Shown: positions 9,450 through 18,546 of the stretch, in pieces
Numbering within the stretch: position 1 is the first letter of the stretch
How the letters are laid out: each line of letters opens with the position of its first letter
Assembly: GCF_029392015.1 (NCBI RefSeq)
Contig: NZ_CP113925.1
Span: 1,488,001-1,552,000 of the forward strand
Source of the DNA: Bifidobacterium sp. ESL0728
Lineage (GTDB): Bacteria > Actinomycetota > Actinomycetes > Actinomycetales > Bifidobacteriaceae
Reading direction: 5' to 3'
DNA length: 64,000 nt
Made by a program: the position numbers and the translations under genes
The notes under the pieces: model-generated
Databases searched by the model: none
What the model was told of the DNA's origin: nothing
The model's input: only the letters and a program-made list of their open reading frames with translations

Positions 9450-11129
9450 TTACCGGCTGAGTCGCTTGAGGGTTTGGGCAGCGGATTCGTGATGAGATTC
9501 TGAATATGCGAGCGACTGTTCACAGTTGGCCTTGGTCCAGCGAGTTGGGTCGGAGATGTCCAGCGAGAACAGTTGTGGGGACAATTGGACCATGCGGTTG
9601 CCTTCGGCATCGGTGGTGTACTTGGCTTGGTCGTTGGAATCGTTCTTATCGCCTTGCGAGACGGTGATGTGGGACCAGGAAGCGGCGACCACATCGTTCG
9701 GGAAACACTGGATGATTTCGGCACGAAGCCAGGCACGGGTGTCTTCTGGAGGATTGGACATGGCACGTTTGACTTGGACGTCGGCCTGGCTTGGGCTTTC
9801 GTTCTGGTTTAGCGTCGTGCGCTCAGTCTGCGGCTGCAAACGTACGAACACCGAATAAGAAGGGTCCAGCGCGGCCCAGCTCAGGTCGAGAGCAGCCAAC
9901 TTCGGATCGGACCAAACGGCATCGGTTTTGCGCCGCAAACGCTCCATGAGCTGCCATTTCAGCAGCCATTCCAAGCGCGAACCCTCGTCGGCCATCCTGA
10001 GTCTCTTCTCATCGCTGGCATGACGCACTGCGGCCACGTCCATCAACGCTTGACGCCACATCGCCATAATCCGTTTGGTCGGCTCGTCCGGCCAGAGCGG
10101 CTCACCCCGATTATCGCTGCCGTATGTTGCCGCACCCTGAGCGGATACGGCGGAAAGCAAGCGCACCTGAATCTGCCAGGCGGTGGTAGCGCCGCCCGCT
10201 TCAAGCGGCAATGGGGCGGCAAGACTCAGATCGTGGGAAACGGTATGCATCGCCTCGACCGGATCGGCCAAGTTCAATTCGACAAGCAGATCATCAAGGC
10301 CGAATACCGAATCACCGGTATCCGCGTGTTCAAGCAGCCACAGCACCATACTCGTCGTGCCGAGTTTCAGGGCCTGGGGCACATCCATTCGGTTGGCGTC
10401 GCCGACGATGACGTGCAGACGCCGGTAGTCGCCGGTGACATGGGATTCGTCGCGGGCGTTGACAATCGGCCGGTCGAAGGTGGTCTGCAGGCCAACAATG
10501 GAATGAACATAATCTGCCCGCTGACTCAACTGGTAACCGGCTTGCTCACATTTCTCGCCGATGCCGACACGCCCGGAGCCGGTGTAAATCTGACGAGAGA
10601 CAAAATGCAAAGTCATCAACGACGCGACTTTACCGAACGGAACGCTACGAAGCATCATATAGTTCTCATGCGTGCCCCAGCTGGCGCCTTTGCCGTCTAC
10701 GTTATTGCGGTGCAGGACGATATGGGAATGATTGCGTCCATTGATCTTCTGCACCGCGTCGAACATGATCCGGTCACCGGCATGGTCATAGCAGACCGCT
10801 TCAAAGGGGTCCATGGTTTCGGGTGCTGAATATTCGGGATGGGCGTGGTCGACGTACACCCGGCCGCCATTGGGCGCGATGACGTTGACGATCTGCCGTT
10901 GCGGTTCGTCGGTGAGCATGTCCGGACGTGCGGCGGCGCGCGGCAAACGGGTGCCGCGGGCGTCGTTCAACGGGTCTTCTTGCCGGTAATCCCAACGGAT
11001 ATGCTGTGTCTCGGTATTTGCGGCCCCGCTGACCACATCGAAGGAAAGCTGAACGGGATTGTAATGTTCGGCTCCCATATCCGAAACCGCATATTCCGTT
11101 TCGGTCCCCATCATTCTGCGAACACTCAT
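9450..11129 (-). CDS. dop: Pup deamidase/depupylase Dop
   Basis: 559 residues. Dop removes Pup from substrates and, in species with Pup-GGQ, deamidates it; here Pup ends in Glu, so depupylation is the likely role. The motif MGTETEYAVSD at the N-terminus and YVDHAHPEYSAPE (the Asp nucleophile region) are diagnostic. The start at 11129 is chosen over an ATG at 11138 because the AGAGGA ribosome site lies 8-9 bases before 11129 and abuts 11138. It begins 30 bases after mpa, in the same direction, and converges on pafA. Its last 16-20 bases are duplicated twice downstream. Confidence 0.95.
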   Translation of the reverse strand: MSVRRMMGTETEYAVSDMGAEHYNPVQLSFDVVSGAANTETQHIRWDYRQEDPLNDARGTRLPRAAARPDMLTDEPQRQIVNVIAPNGGRVYVDHAHPEYSAPETMDPFEAVCYDHAGDRIMFDAVQKINGRNHSHIVLHRNNVDGKGASWGTHENYMMLRSVPFGKVASLMTLHFVSRQIYTGSGRVGIGEKCEQAGYQLSQRADYVHSIVGLQTTFDRPIVNARDESHVTGDYRRLHVIVGDANRMDVPQALKLGTTSMVLWLLEHADTGDSVFGLDDLLVELNLADPVEAMHTVSHDLSLAAPLPLEAGGATTAWQIQVRLLSAVSAQGAATYGSDNRGEPLWPDEPTKRIMAMWRQALMDVAAVRHASDEKRLRMADEGSRLEWLLKWQLMERLRRKTDAVWSDPKLAALDLSWAALDPSYSVFVRLQPQTERTTLNQNESPSQADVQVKRAMSNPPEDTRAWLRAEIIQCFPNDVVAASWSHITVSQGDKNDSNDQAKYTTDAEGNRMVQLSPQLFSLDISDPTRWTKANCEQSLAYSESHHESAAQTLKRLSR

Positions 11130-11159
11130 TGTTCCCATCCTCTTCTTTTGTATTAAAAA

Positions 11160-12803
11160 CTACTCTGCGGGACGGATGCGAACCGCGTGGCCGCCGGCAA
11201 TGCCGTTGATCTTCGACCACTGCGCCGGGTCGGAATCCATCACCGAATCGCTGGTCTCCTCAAACTCGTCGTCCACAGCGTCAAGCACCGCGTCCGCACC
11301 TATTTCCATCGGACGACCCAGCGTAATGGAATCCTTGACGGCATGGGTCTTGACGCGGTCGACGATGTTCTTGAGCATCGCGCCGCACATCACATCGGCC
11401 AAGGTGACCCGCGACCAGCGGCCCTGATCGTCGCACACGTCGCAGATATGCCGTTGTGGACCATCGGCGTAAACGCTATCCACCAAGACTTTCGTCAGTG
11501 TCTCCGCGTCTTGGTCGGATTCATACGGCAGATTGTCCGTGAGATAATGCGATACAATCTGTGCCGCCGCCTCTTTGTCGGGCCGATCGATGCGAATCTT
11601 CACATCGAGACGCCCGGGACGCAGCACGGCCGGGTCGATCATGTCGACTCGGTTCGAGGCACCGATGACCATGACGTTGTCGAGGCTTTCCACGCCGTCA
11701 AGTTCGGCGAGGAATTGGGGAACGATGGTGGTCTCCACATCACTGGAAACCCCGGAACCACGCGTGCGCAGCAGCGAATCCATCTCGTCGATGAAGACGA
11801 TGACCGGTTTGCCTTCCGCCGCACGGGTCCTCGCCCTCTTGAAAATCAGACGAATGAGACGCTCCGACTCCCCCACGTATTTGTTCAAAAGCTCTGGGCC
11901 CTTGACCGAAAGGAATACACCATTCTCGGCGTCACCTCCGGAAAGTGCGTTGGCAACGGCTTTGGCGATAAGCGTCTTGCCATTGCCCGGAGGGCCGTAA
12001 AGCAGCACACCCTTGGGCGGGCGCAAATCGTAGCGTTCGAAAAGCTTGCGGTGCAGGAAGGGCAGTTCGACGGCATCCTTGATACGTTCGATTTGGGAAT
12101 CAAGCCCGCCGATATCCTCAAAAGTGGCGTCTGGGGTCTGCTCCAGCACAAGATCGGTCGCGTTCTCCACAGGCAACACTTCCAGGGCCATCCGCGCCAT
12201 GCTATCCACCAATATGCGAGCCGAAGGCTCGATAGTGACATCCGCGAGCGCACTCGCCCGCTCAATGAGCGTAACGTTGCCGGATTCGTCGGCCACCATC
12301 AAGCGCCCGTCATCCAAGACTTGCTTGACAACACGAACGGTACCGGAAATCTCCAGCCCGCGCTGCTCGACCAATACCATATTCTCGTTTAAAAGTACGG
12401 TTCTGCCACCAACCAGACGCGAGGCGGGCACATTCGAAGCCACCGGCACGACAAGTCTGCGATTGCCGGAAAGCACTTCGGCCTTCGCATGCTGCACACC
12501 CTGCTCGTCGGTGCTGCACGAGTCCACACGCACCATCGTGGCGAAGTTCAACGGCGGCGCGGCCATCAGTCCAAGCTGGGACTTCGCCTTCTGCAGTTCC
12601 TTGCCAGCCCGTGTAAGCGCCACCGCCAAGGCATGGTTCTTGGCCCTCAGGTTGTCGTTCTCGCGCGCCAACTCGTCGTCGGCATCGGCAAACCCACGGT
12701 TATGGGCCTTGGAGCCCTGTTTTTCTCCGTCTCCTGCCGAAATTCCGTCAGCAGAACGGTTTTCATCAGATATCAAACCGTTGTCTTGCTCGCCATCACT
12801 CAT
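11160..12803 (-). CDS. mpa: Proteasome-associated-type AAA ATPase (Mpa/ARC)
   Basis: 547 residues. An N-terminal coiled coil (about 35-75, rich in Leu/Ala/Glu) that would capture Pup is followed by the OB-fold region (about 80-230). The AAA module has Walker A LLYGPPGNGKTLIAKA and Walker B VIVFIDEMDSLL. The protein ends GGHAVRIRPAE and lacks the C-terminal Gly-Gln-Tyr-Leu motif by which mycobacterial Mpa docks to the 20S proteasome; no prcA/prcB gene is in the window. This resembles the corynebacterial ARC ATPases that work without a proteasome. The start at 12803 follows a natural N-terminus (MSDGEQDN); a longer frame upstream overlaps the aldo/keto reductase. Confidence 0.93.
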   Translation of the reverse strand: MSDGEQDNGLISDENRSADGISAGDGEKQGSKAHNRGFADADDELARENDNLRAKNHALAVALTRAGKELQKAKSQLGLMAAPPLNFATMVRVDSCSTDEQGVQHAKAEVLSGNRRLVVPVASNVPASRLVGGRTVLLNENMVLVEQRGLEISGTVRVVKQVLDDGRLMVADESGNVTLIERASALADVTIEPSARILVDSMARMALEVLPVENATDLVLEQTPDATFEDIGGLDSQIERIKDAVELPFLHRKLFERYDLRPPKGVLLYGPPGNGKTLIAKAVANALSGGDAENGVFLSVKGPELLNKYVGESERLIRLIFKRARTRAAEGKPVIVFIDEMDSLLRTRGSGVSSDVETTIVPQFLAELDGVESLDNVMVIGASNRVDMIDPAVLRPGRLDVKIRIDRPDKEAAAQIVSHYLTDNLPYESDQDAETLTKVLVDSVYADGPQRHICDVCDDQGRWSRVTLADVMCGAMLKNIVDRVKTHAVKDSITLGRPMEIGADAVLDAVDDEFEETSDSVMDSDPAQWSKINGIAGGHAVRIRPAE

Positions 12804-12838
12804 CGCAAATCCACTTCTTTGATGAAACCCTCGTCCAA

Positions 12839-13693
12839 TCAATCCACGTCGAGCGGAATGCGATGGGTGGGGGCAGGGTAACGCTTGTCGAGTTCCGCCA
12901 GATCCTCTTGGGTCAGTTCGATTTCGGATGCGGCGATATTGGCGCGCATGTGCTCGGGATTGGAAGTCTGCGGAATGGACAGGGTGTTGCCGTCGCGCAC
13001 GCTCCATGCAATCAGCAGTTCATAGGTCGACACGCCGTGCCGCGCGGCCACTTCACGAACTATGGAGTCGCTCAACATGCTGGTCTTGAGGTTGTTGGAG
13101 AGCCCGCCGACAGGACTGTAGGCAATCAGCGGAATATGACGCTCGCGCTGCCACGGCAGCAAATCGTATTCAATGCCACGGGATTCAATATTGTAGAGGT
13201 CCTCGTTCGCAGCGACGTTGCCACCGGCGGGAAGCGCCACCAGTTCCTGCATGTCGGGAATGTCGAAGTTCGAAACCCCCCAAGCTCCGATCTTGCCTGT
13301 TTCACGAAGCCGGTCGAGTTCGGCGACCGTTTCCTCAAGCGGAATCGAGCCGCCGCGCCAATGATAGAGATACAGGTCAAGATGATCGGTCCGGAGCCGT
13401 TTGAGGCTGGCGTCAAGATGCTGCCCCATCGCCGCCTTGGAGGCATTGTCCGGCTTTACTTTGGAGATAAGGAAGATATTGTCGCGATTGAACGGCTCGA
13501 GCGCCTCGCCTACCAGCGTTTCGGACTTGCCGTCGCCGTAGACCTCGGCGGTATCGACCGCCCGCGCCCCGGCTTCGATGCCGGCTCGAATCGCGGCGAC
13601 CTCTTCATCATGGTTTTGCGGCTCGTTGCCCATGTGCCACGTACCGATGCCGACCGCGGGCACTTCCTGCCCCGCAATGCTCAGTTTCCGCAT
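12839..13693 (-). CDS. Aldo/keto reductase
   Basis: 284 residues, a TIM-barrel NAD(P)H-dependent oxidoreductase. The catalytic tetrad can be traced: Asp and Tyr in ARAVDTAEVYGDG, Lys in FLISKVKP, His in LDLYLYHW. A GGGAGG ribosome site lies 7 bases before the ATG. It is the first gene of a run with mpa (35-base gap) and dop, so it is probably co-transcribed with the pupylation genes; a functional link is not established. The natural substrate is unknown. Confidence 0.9.
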   Translation of the reverse strand: MRKLSIAGQEVPAVGIGTWHMGNEPQNHDEEVAAIRAGIEAGARAVDTAEVYGDGKSETLVGEALEPFNRDNIFLISKVKPDNASKAAMGQHLDASLKRLRTDHLDLYLYHWRGGSIPLEETVAELDRLRETGKIGAWGVSNFDIPDMQELVALPAGGNVAANEDLYNIESRGIEYDLLPWQRERHIPLIAYSPVGGLSNNLKTSMLSDSIVREVAARHGVSTYELLIAWSVRDGNTLSIPQTSNPEHMRANIAASEIELTQEDLAELDKRYPAPTHRIPLDVD

Positions 13694-13791
13694 AACATGC
13701 CTCCCTTGTGCATTTCACACTTCAAGTGTGTTTTCTTTGCCTTTACTTTGCCAGTCTAGCCGTATGAAGTAAACGGTATAAGCCCTCAGTT

Positions 13792-14826
13792 TCAGTCAAC
13801 GTATGCTTCTGAGGACAAGCGCGCACCACGGGCCCAATCTGCGGCTCGCATGGCCTTCTTGCCCTGCGCCTTGACCTCTTCAAGCTCGAGCGGAGCCGTG
13901 GCGGTGCCTATCCAGACGTGTTTTTTAGTGGTTGACAGCATACCTGGTTTGAGATCGGCAGGAACCTGCGGATCGTTGCCATCGGCGGGACGTGCCTGAA
14001 GGACATGGAAGGGTTCGGCGTCGCCCATATCACGTTCAGCGTTAGAAGAAATCCTGGTTTTATCGCTCTGTTCAGACCCATTGGCACTATCACTTGCACC
14101 CTGCGGATGCAGCATGCACCAAGCACCCGGATCGGGAGTGCAGGCTCGGATCTGACGGTCGATGGCGAAAACCGGGACGTCGAAACGGATGCGCGCATCC
14201 TCGTGGCTGATTTTCCTGGCCACTTCATAGGCACCTTGCGGCTGTTCCTGAAGAACGATCCGGCCTTCGGCCATCGCCGTCAACGCGGAAGCGAGCAGAT
14301 AGGAGCCATCCTGCGCAAGTCGGGAAAGGATATCGCCGGAAGTGTCGTGCGCACCGATTTCACAGGTGGACTGCGCCAGAATCGGACCAGTATCCATGCC
14401 CTTGGTGAGTTTGAAAACCGTGGCGCCGGTAATGGTGTCGCCGCTCCAGACGGAACGTTGCACCGGAGCCGCACCACGCCATTGCGGCAGCAACGAGAAA
14501 TGCAGGTTGTACCAGCCCATCGGCAGGGCACCAAGCACGTCTTCCTTGAGGATTTTGCCATAGGCGACCACCGCCCCGGCTTCGGCCCCAGTGGCCTTGA
14601 GCTCGGCGATGAAGGCCGGTTCCTTCGGGTCGCATTCCAGCACGGGAATATCCAGCTCAAGCGCGGCTTCTTTCACCGGACTCGGTGTAAGCTTGCGTCC
14701 TCGGCCTTGCGGTGCATCCGGCCTGGTGAGCACCGCAACAACTTCGAAATGCTCCTTGTCTTCGGCCAATTGGCGCAACGCCGGAACCGCAACATCCGGC
14801 GTTCCGGCAAACAAAACCTTCAACAT
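13792..14826 (-). CDS. fmt: Methionyl-tRNA formyltransferase
   Basis: Transfers the formyl group of 10-formyl-THF to Met-tRNAi. The catalytic region LHFSLLPQWRGAAPVQ and the TKGMDTGPI segment (catalytic Asp) are intact. At 344 residues it is 20-30 longer than usual. The extra length is mainly a Ser/Asn/Glu-rich insert around residues 235-272 in the C-terminal tRNA-binding domain, between PGAWCMLH and the following strand. An AAAGGAA site precedes the start. It follows the HAD gene by 11 bases, so the two form an operon. Confidence 0.95.
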   Translation of the reverse strand: MLKVLFAGTPDVAVPALRQLAEDKEHFEVVAVLTRPDAPQGRGRKLTPSPVKEAALELDIPVLECDPKEPAFIAELKATGAEAGAVVAYGKILKEDVLGALPMGWYNLHFSLLPQWRGAAPVQRSVWSGDTITGATVFKLTKGMDTGPILAQSTCEIGAHDTSGDILSRLAQDGSYLLASALTAMAEGRIVLQEQPQGAYEVARKISHEDARIRFDVPVFAIDRQIRACTPDPGAWCMLHPQGASDSANGSEQSDKTRISSNAERDMGDAEPFHVLQARPADGNDPQVPADLKPGMLSTTKKHVWIGTATAPLELEEVKAQGKKAMRAADWARGARLSSEAYVD

Positions 14827-14837
14827 ATCCGTTCCTT

Positions 14838-15545
14838 TCAGCGCTGGATCCCGGGGATATCGATACCGGACTTTCTGAGCATTTCCCTCAATTTGTAGGA
14901 ATCGTTGAATCTCACGCCACGCATACCGGCGCTGTTCGCGCCGACAATGTTCATCGCCTTGTCATCGACGAACAAGGCGGTATCAGCCGGAATGCCGAAC
15001 CGTTTCAATGAAAATTCGAAGATATCGCGATGCGGCTTGCGCAGCTTGACATACCCCGAGACCACGGCATCGTCCAAATCGCTTAAAATCGGATACATTT
15101 TCTTGGCTGGCGGGAACAGTTCCGTCGCCCAATTCGACAGACCCCACACGCCGATTCCTGCGGCCTTCAGGTCGTTGACCAGCACACGCATGCCCTCAAC
15201 CGGGCCGACTAGCGAATCAACGAAATTCTTGAAATAATAGTCGAGCATATCGGCCCATGGCTCGCCGTACTGCTTGCGCACGGCAGCAACGGCCTCAGCC
15301 GAGGTTCCACCGATATCCATCGCGTCACTGGCGTCGTAAAAGCCGGAAACGTCGTTGTCGAGGAATTTGTCGGTCAGTTCTTGTGAGTACCGAGGCAACA
15401 TCACGGCCTGTGGATCCCACTTGACAAGAACGTTGCCGAAATCGAAGACCACGTTCTCAATCGGCTTGCCCTCGGCACTTTTCGCCGCATCTTCCGACTT
15501 GATTACGTTGTAGTCCATTTCCGGTTCACCCGGCCAGCCTTTCAT
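14838..15545 (-). CDS. HAD-superfamily hydrolase
   Basis: 235 residues. The first HAD motif is VVFDFGNVLV at about 29-38 (catalytic Asp), followed by a helical cap, motif II in GLSNWA, and motif IV in LFVDDKAMNIVGA near the C-terminus. This pattern fits the YihX-like sugar-phosphate phosphatase group. The start at 15545 has a GGAGG site 5-6 bases upstream; the reading frame runs further but without support. It precedes fmt by 11 bases. Confidence 0.85.
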   Translation of the reverse strand: MKGWPGEPEMDYNVIKSEDAAKSAEGKPIENVVFDFGNVLVKWDPQAVMLPRYSQELTDKFLDNDVSGFYDASDAMDIGGTSAEAVAAVRKQYGEPWADMLDYYFKNFVDSLVGPVEGMRVLVNDLKAAGIGVWGLSNWATELFPPAKKMYPILSDLDDAVVSGYVKLRKPHRDIFEFSLKRFGIPADTALFVDDKAMNIVGANSAGMRGVRFNDSYKLREMLRKSGIDIPGIQR

Positions 15546-15636
15546 GGCTCCTCCTTGCAAGAAAACACTCGATAATAAGACTGTTTCCATGGTTCCATGG
15601 CACAACGACGAAAGCCAGACATATCGTTGCCAACAG

Positions 15637-18327
15637 CTAAATAAGATCCTTGGGATCAAGTTGGAAACGCAACTCGCCAGGCGTGCGCGTGGCCACATGC
15701 CGGGCCACTTCGGTATGCAGACGCTTGGCCAACTCGGCACGCAGCGGTTGAGGTACCCGCACCACGGCTTTGACACGATCCTGCGTAGCTTCCAACTCAC
15801 GGGCGTCCACGGTTTTGGGCTGGGCGATGGGCACCGGTCCGAGAACTGCCGGAAGCTCGCCGATCTCGGTACTGACCTGACTCCAGTCACCGTTGAGCGC
15901 CCCGATATTATTGAGCGTTCCGATCACCGCATCCCTACGCCCCCACACACATGCCACCGCGAAAACCGGGGAAAGTCCGGTTTCAGCACGTTCGTCGAGC
16001 TCTCGGGCGGCAAGAATGCGGGAATCCCATTGGATCAAGGATTCGGCGATTACCGGGTCGGTCTCTCCAATCAGGAGAACCTGACCACCTTTTTCTCGGC
16101 AGACGCACATCGAGGCGACGCGCATCCAAGCGGTGAGGGCATCGATACGCGCGTCCACGCCCGGAGCGTAGAGGCTGGTCCACGCATCGAGGATGGCCGC
16201 GGCCTGATAATGGCCGATGTCACCTTTTTCCGTGCGCACGCGAGGTTCAGCTTCCGGCGTCGCGATGACGATCAACGGACGATCCGGCACCCATTCGACG
16301 ATACCATTTCGCTGGTTCGGGCTGGAAAGCACCATCGGGATATCATGGAAGAGATGCTGCAGCTGCGCGGCCGTGCCTGCGGCACCCACACGCACGACGC
16401 TCATGCGTTTGCCTTTGCAATGGGGGCAAGTCCAATCGCTGGCCGGAGCCCCGCACCAGCGGCAGCGCGGTGCTCCCCCGCGAATCTGCTGCAACGGACC
16501 TGTGCAACGCGGGCAACGGGCCTGACGATGGCAGCGAGCGCAACTCAACACCTCGGCAATGCCGTCGTGCGGAATGGAAAAGAGAACCGGCCCGTTCTCC
16601 AATGCCTGCGAAAGAGCTCGAACCGCTGTGTGTGGCACGCGTGCGCCGATGGAGGGATCGGCCAGGCGTGCCAGTTCGTCGCGGTTGAGCCAACGAACCC
16701 ACGGCGACACGTCCTCGACCACTGCCGGCAACGGATGTACCGGGGTGCTGAACCCGCTCACGGGCGTTTCGCGGACCTTTACATGACAGGTCGGCTCGAT
16801 GGAGAATATCGCATCGTCAGCTTGCGACTTTTGCTTTCTCGCTGATTTTTCAGACTCTTGTATGTTTCCCGGATTCTCGTTGGCATTCAACGGATAGGTT
16901 TCGCCGGTTTCCAATATCGGTTCATGCTCAGAACCAACCAAATCGGCTGCTGGGTTGGCGGCAAATGTTTCTCGATTTTCATTTCCGACAACTCTGCCAG
17001 CAACCGCGTTTTTTGCTGTGTCAATTGCCGAAACCGATGTATTCTCGACCGTACCTGCAGCTGTCGCAATCTTGTTTTTATCGGAATTGACAACATTTGT
17101 AATACTGTCTATTCCATTGTCTGTTACGTTTTTTGCTAGACAAAAATCGTCAGAAACCGATAATCCAGAATCCGAAATGTCGATATTTTCGGAAAAATCA
17201 GACGAAAGGTTGCCATCAAACGAAATTTCACTTGCCCTACCGGAACTCCCGCTGACTTCCCACTCGCTGGTGGCGCTGCGGGCGTTGGCCATCGCGACGA
17301 AGGTACCGCCGTGCAACTTGGCACGCAGACGCAGGACACCACGGGCGGCGGCATACGGCATCATTCCATCAGCATTCTGATAGGCGGCATCCTCAAGGAC
17401 GGCGAACAACCCGGGCCCTTCCACTGGCGCATACATCGCGGCCCTGGTGCCGATGACGCAACGCACCTGCCCGCTTGCAGCCGCCAGATACGAACGATAC
17501 CGTTCGGAGGGAGCCATGGCCGCCGCGAGCAATGCGAAATCCCCGTCAAAGCCACCGTTAGTGCCATCGGTCTGACGGAATGCCTTCATTCCAAATCGAC
17601 GCAACGCAGCGGCGATATCATTGACTTCACGCATGGTCGGCAGCACCAGAACGGCCGTTCGTCCGGACTTGAGCGACTGACTAGCCATATAAGAAAGGTC
17701 ATCAGCCCATCGATTGGCCCCCGGCAACGCATCGACCACGAACGAGGCGAATCCGCCACCGCTTAACGCATCCTGCAATGCCACGGCCTGGTCGTAACTT
17801 GCCCGCAACCGTTGCGAACTCTGCTCAAGCTGGTCTTCGTCAAGTTTCACGCGGCCCCGGCTCCCGGCCCATGTCCCTGCCATCGCAAGGTGCTGTTCCT
17901 TGTCTACTTTGGCGACTCTTGGCGGGACGGCCAGACGCAGGATATTGGCAGGGGTTCCGCCGTACGCTTCAGCAATCGCGGTGATATCTCGGCGCATTGA
18001 GGCTGATACCAAGATACCGGGAGTCACGACCCGTTCGATATAGCGCAATGCGGAAGCCGCGGTATGGCTTTTCTCGGCGCGATTCCAGATGATGCCGTTG
18101 ACCCGCCTGCCGCCGAAACGCACGCGTACCATCACTCCCGGTTGCGCGGCCTCGGAGAATTTCTCATCGATGAGATAATCGAACGTTTGCCCTAGATGTG
18201 TGGCCTGCACGTCCAGAACGACCTGTGCGATCGGGTTTTGTGTGGCCGGGGTATGGGTGACCGTCTTACGGCGCTTGCGCGGGGCCAGCCCGGCGAGCGC
18301 CGGTTGTTCGGCCTGCGGTTCACTCAT
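15637..18327 (-). CDS. priA: Replication restart protein PriA, helicase-inactive type with large insertion
   Basis: 896 residues. The N-terminal DNA-binding region (FDYLIDEKF ... VRVRFGGRRVNGII) and the zinc-binding cysteine cluster CARCHRQARCPRC ... CRWCGAP ... CPHC are conserved. The Walker A site is absent (the expected position reads VDALPGANRWADD) and the DEEH box is replaced by LEDAAYQ, so it cannot act as an ATP-driven helicase; this is usual for actinobacterial PriA. Residues about 363-505 (bases roughly 16810-17236) are an Asn/Ser/Asp-rich low-complexity insertion with clearly lower GC. The start at 18327 gives a natural N-terminus; its ribosome site is weak. Confidence 0.9.
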   Translation of the reverse strand: MSEPQAEQPALAGLAPRKRRKTVTHTPATQNPIAQVVLDVQATHLGQTFDYLIDEKFSEAAQPGVMVRVRFGGRRVNGIIWNRAEKSHTAASALRYIERVVTPGILVSASMRRDITAIAEAYGGTPANILRLAVPPRVAKVDKEQHLAMAGTWAGSRGRVKLDEDQLEQSSQRLRASYDQAVALQDALSGGGFASFVVDALPGANRWADDLSYMASQSLKSGRTAVLVLPTMREVNDIAAALRRFGMKAFRQTDGTNGGFDGDFALLAAAMAPSERYRSYLAAASGQVRCVIGTRAAMYAPVEGPGLFAVLEDAAYQNADGMMPYAAARGVLRLRAKLHGGTFVAMANARSATSEWEVSGSSGRASEISFDGNLSSDFSENIDISDSGLSVSDDFCLAKNVTDNGIDSITNVVNSDKNKIATAAGTVENTSVSAIDTAKNAVAGRVVGNENRETFAANPAADLVGSEHEPILETGETYPLNANENPGNIQESEKSARKQKSQADDAIFSIEPTCHVKVRETPVSGFSTPVHPLPAVVEDVSPWVRWLNRDELARLADPSIGARVPHTAVRALSQALENGPVLFSIPHDGIAEVLSCARCHRQARCPRCTGPLQQIRGGAPRCRWCGAPASDWTCPHCKGKRMSVVRVGAAGTAAQLQHLFHDIPMVLSSPNQRNGIVEWVPDRPLIVIATPEAEPRVRTEKGDIGHYQAAAILDAWTSLYAPGVDARIDALTAWMRVASMCVCREKGGQVLLIGETDPVIAESLIQWDSRILAARELDERAETGLSPVFAVACVWGRRDAVIGTLNNIGALNGDWSQVSTEIGELPAVLGPVPIAQPKTVDARELEATQDRVKAVVRVPQPLRAELAKRLHTEVARHVATRTPGELRFQLDPKDLI

Positions 18328-18343
18328 GGTTCCATGATAACGT

Positions 18344-18381
18344 GGCTCACAAATTTTCGACACCTTGAAATTTTGTGAGCC
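18344..18381 (-). promoter_or_regulatory. Hairpin just upstream of priA
   Basis: Arms GGCTCACAAATTTTC and GAAATTTTGTGAGCC pair over 15 bases with one mismatch, 8-base loop. It lies 16 bases before the priA start on the minus strand and has no T-run after it, so it is not an obvious terminator; it may be a leader structure or an operator. Confidence 0.5.
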
Positions 18382-18500
18382 GAACGAACATCAGCTCTGA
18401 CCAGAAAAGTTTTATTTGAACCCTAAGAACCCACCCCAAGCGCAATGTTCATTTGTGCCTCGGATATTTGCCGCCTCAAAATGTGAGCTTCATAAGCATA

Positions 18501-18535
18501 AAAAATGCCACGGCCGAAACCGTGGCGTTTTTATT
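18501..18535 (-). terminator. Rho-independent terminator of cfa
   Basis: Stem AAAAATGCCACGG / CCGTGGCGTTTTT lies just after the cfa stop, with A/T runs on both sides so it could work on either strand. Confidence 0.88.
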
Positions 18536-18546
18536 TGGCTTTAGAC

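Noticed and set aside
15545..15890. N-terminal extension of the HAD hydrolase overlapping priA
   Set aside because: The extension is read through the opposite frame of priA and has no start signal; the GGAGG-backed ATG at 15545 is better.
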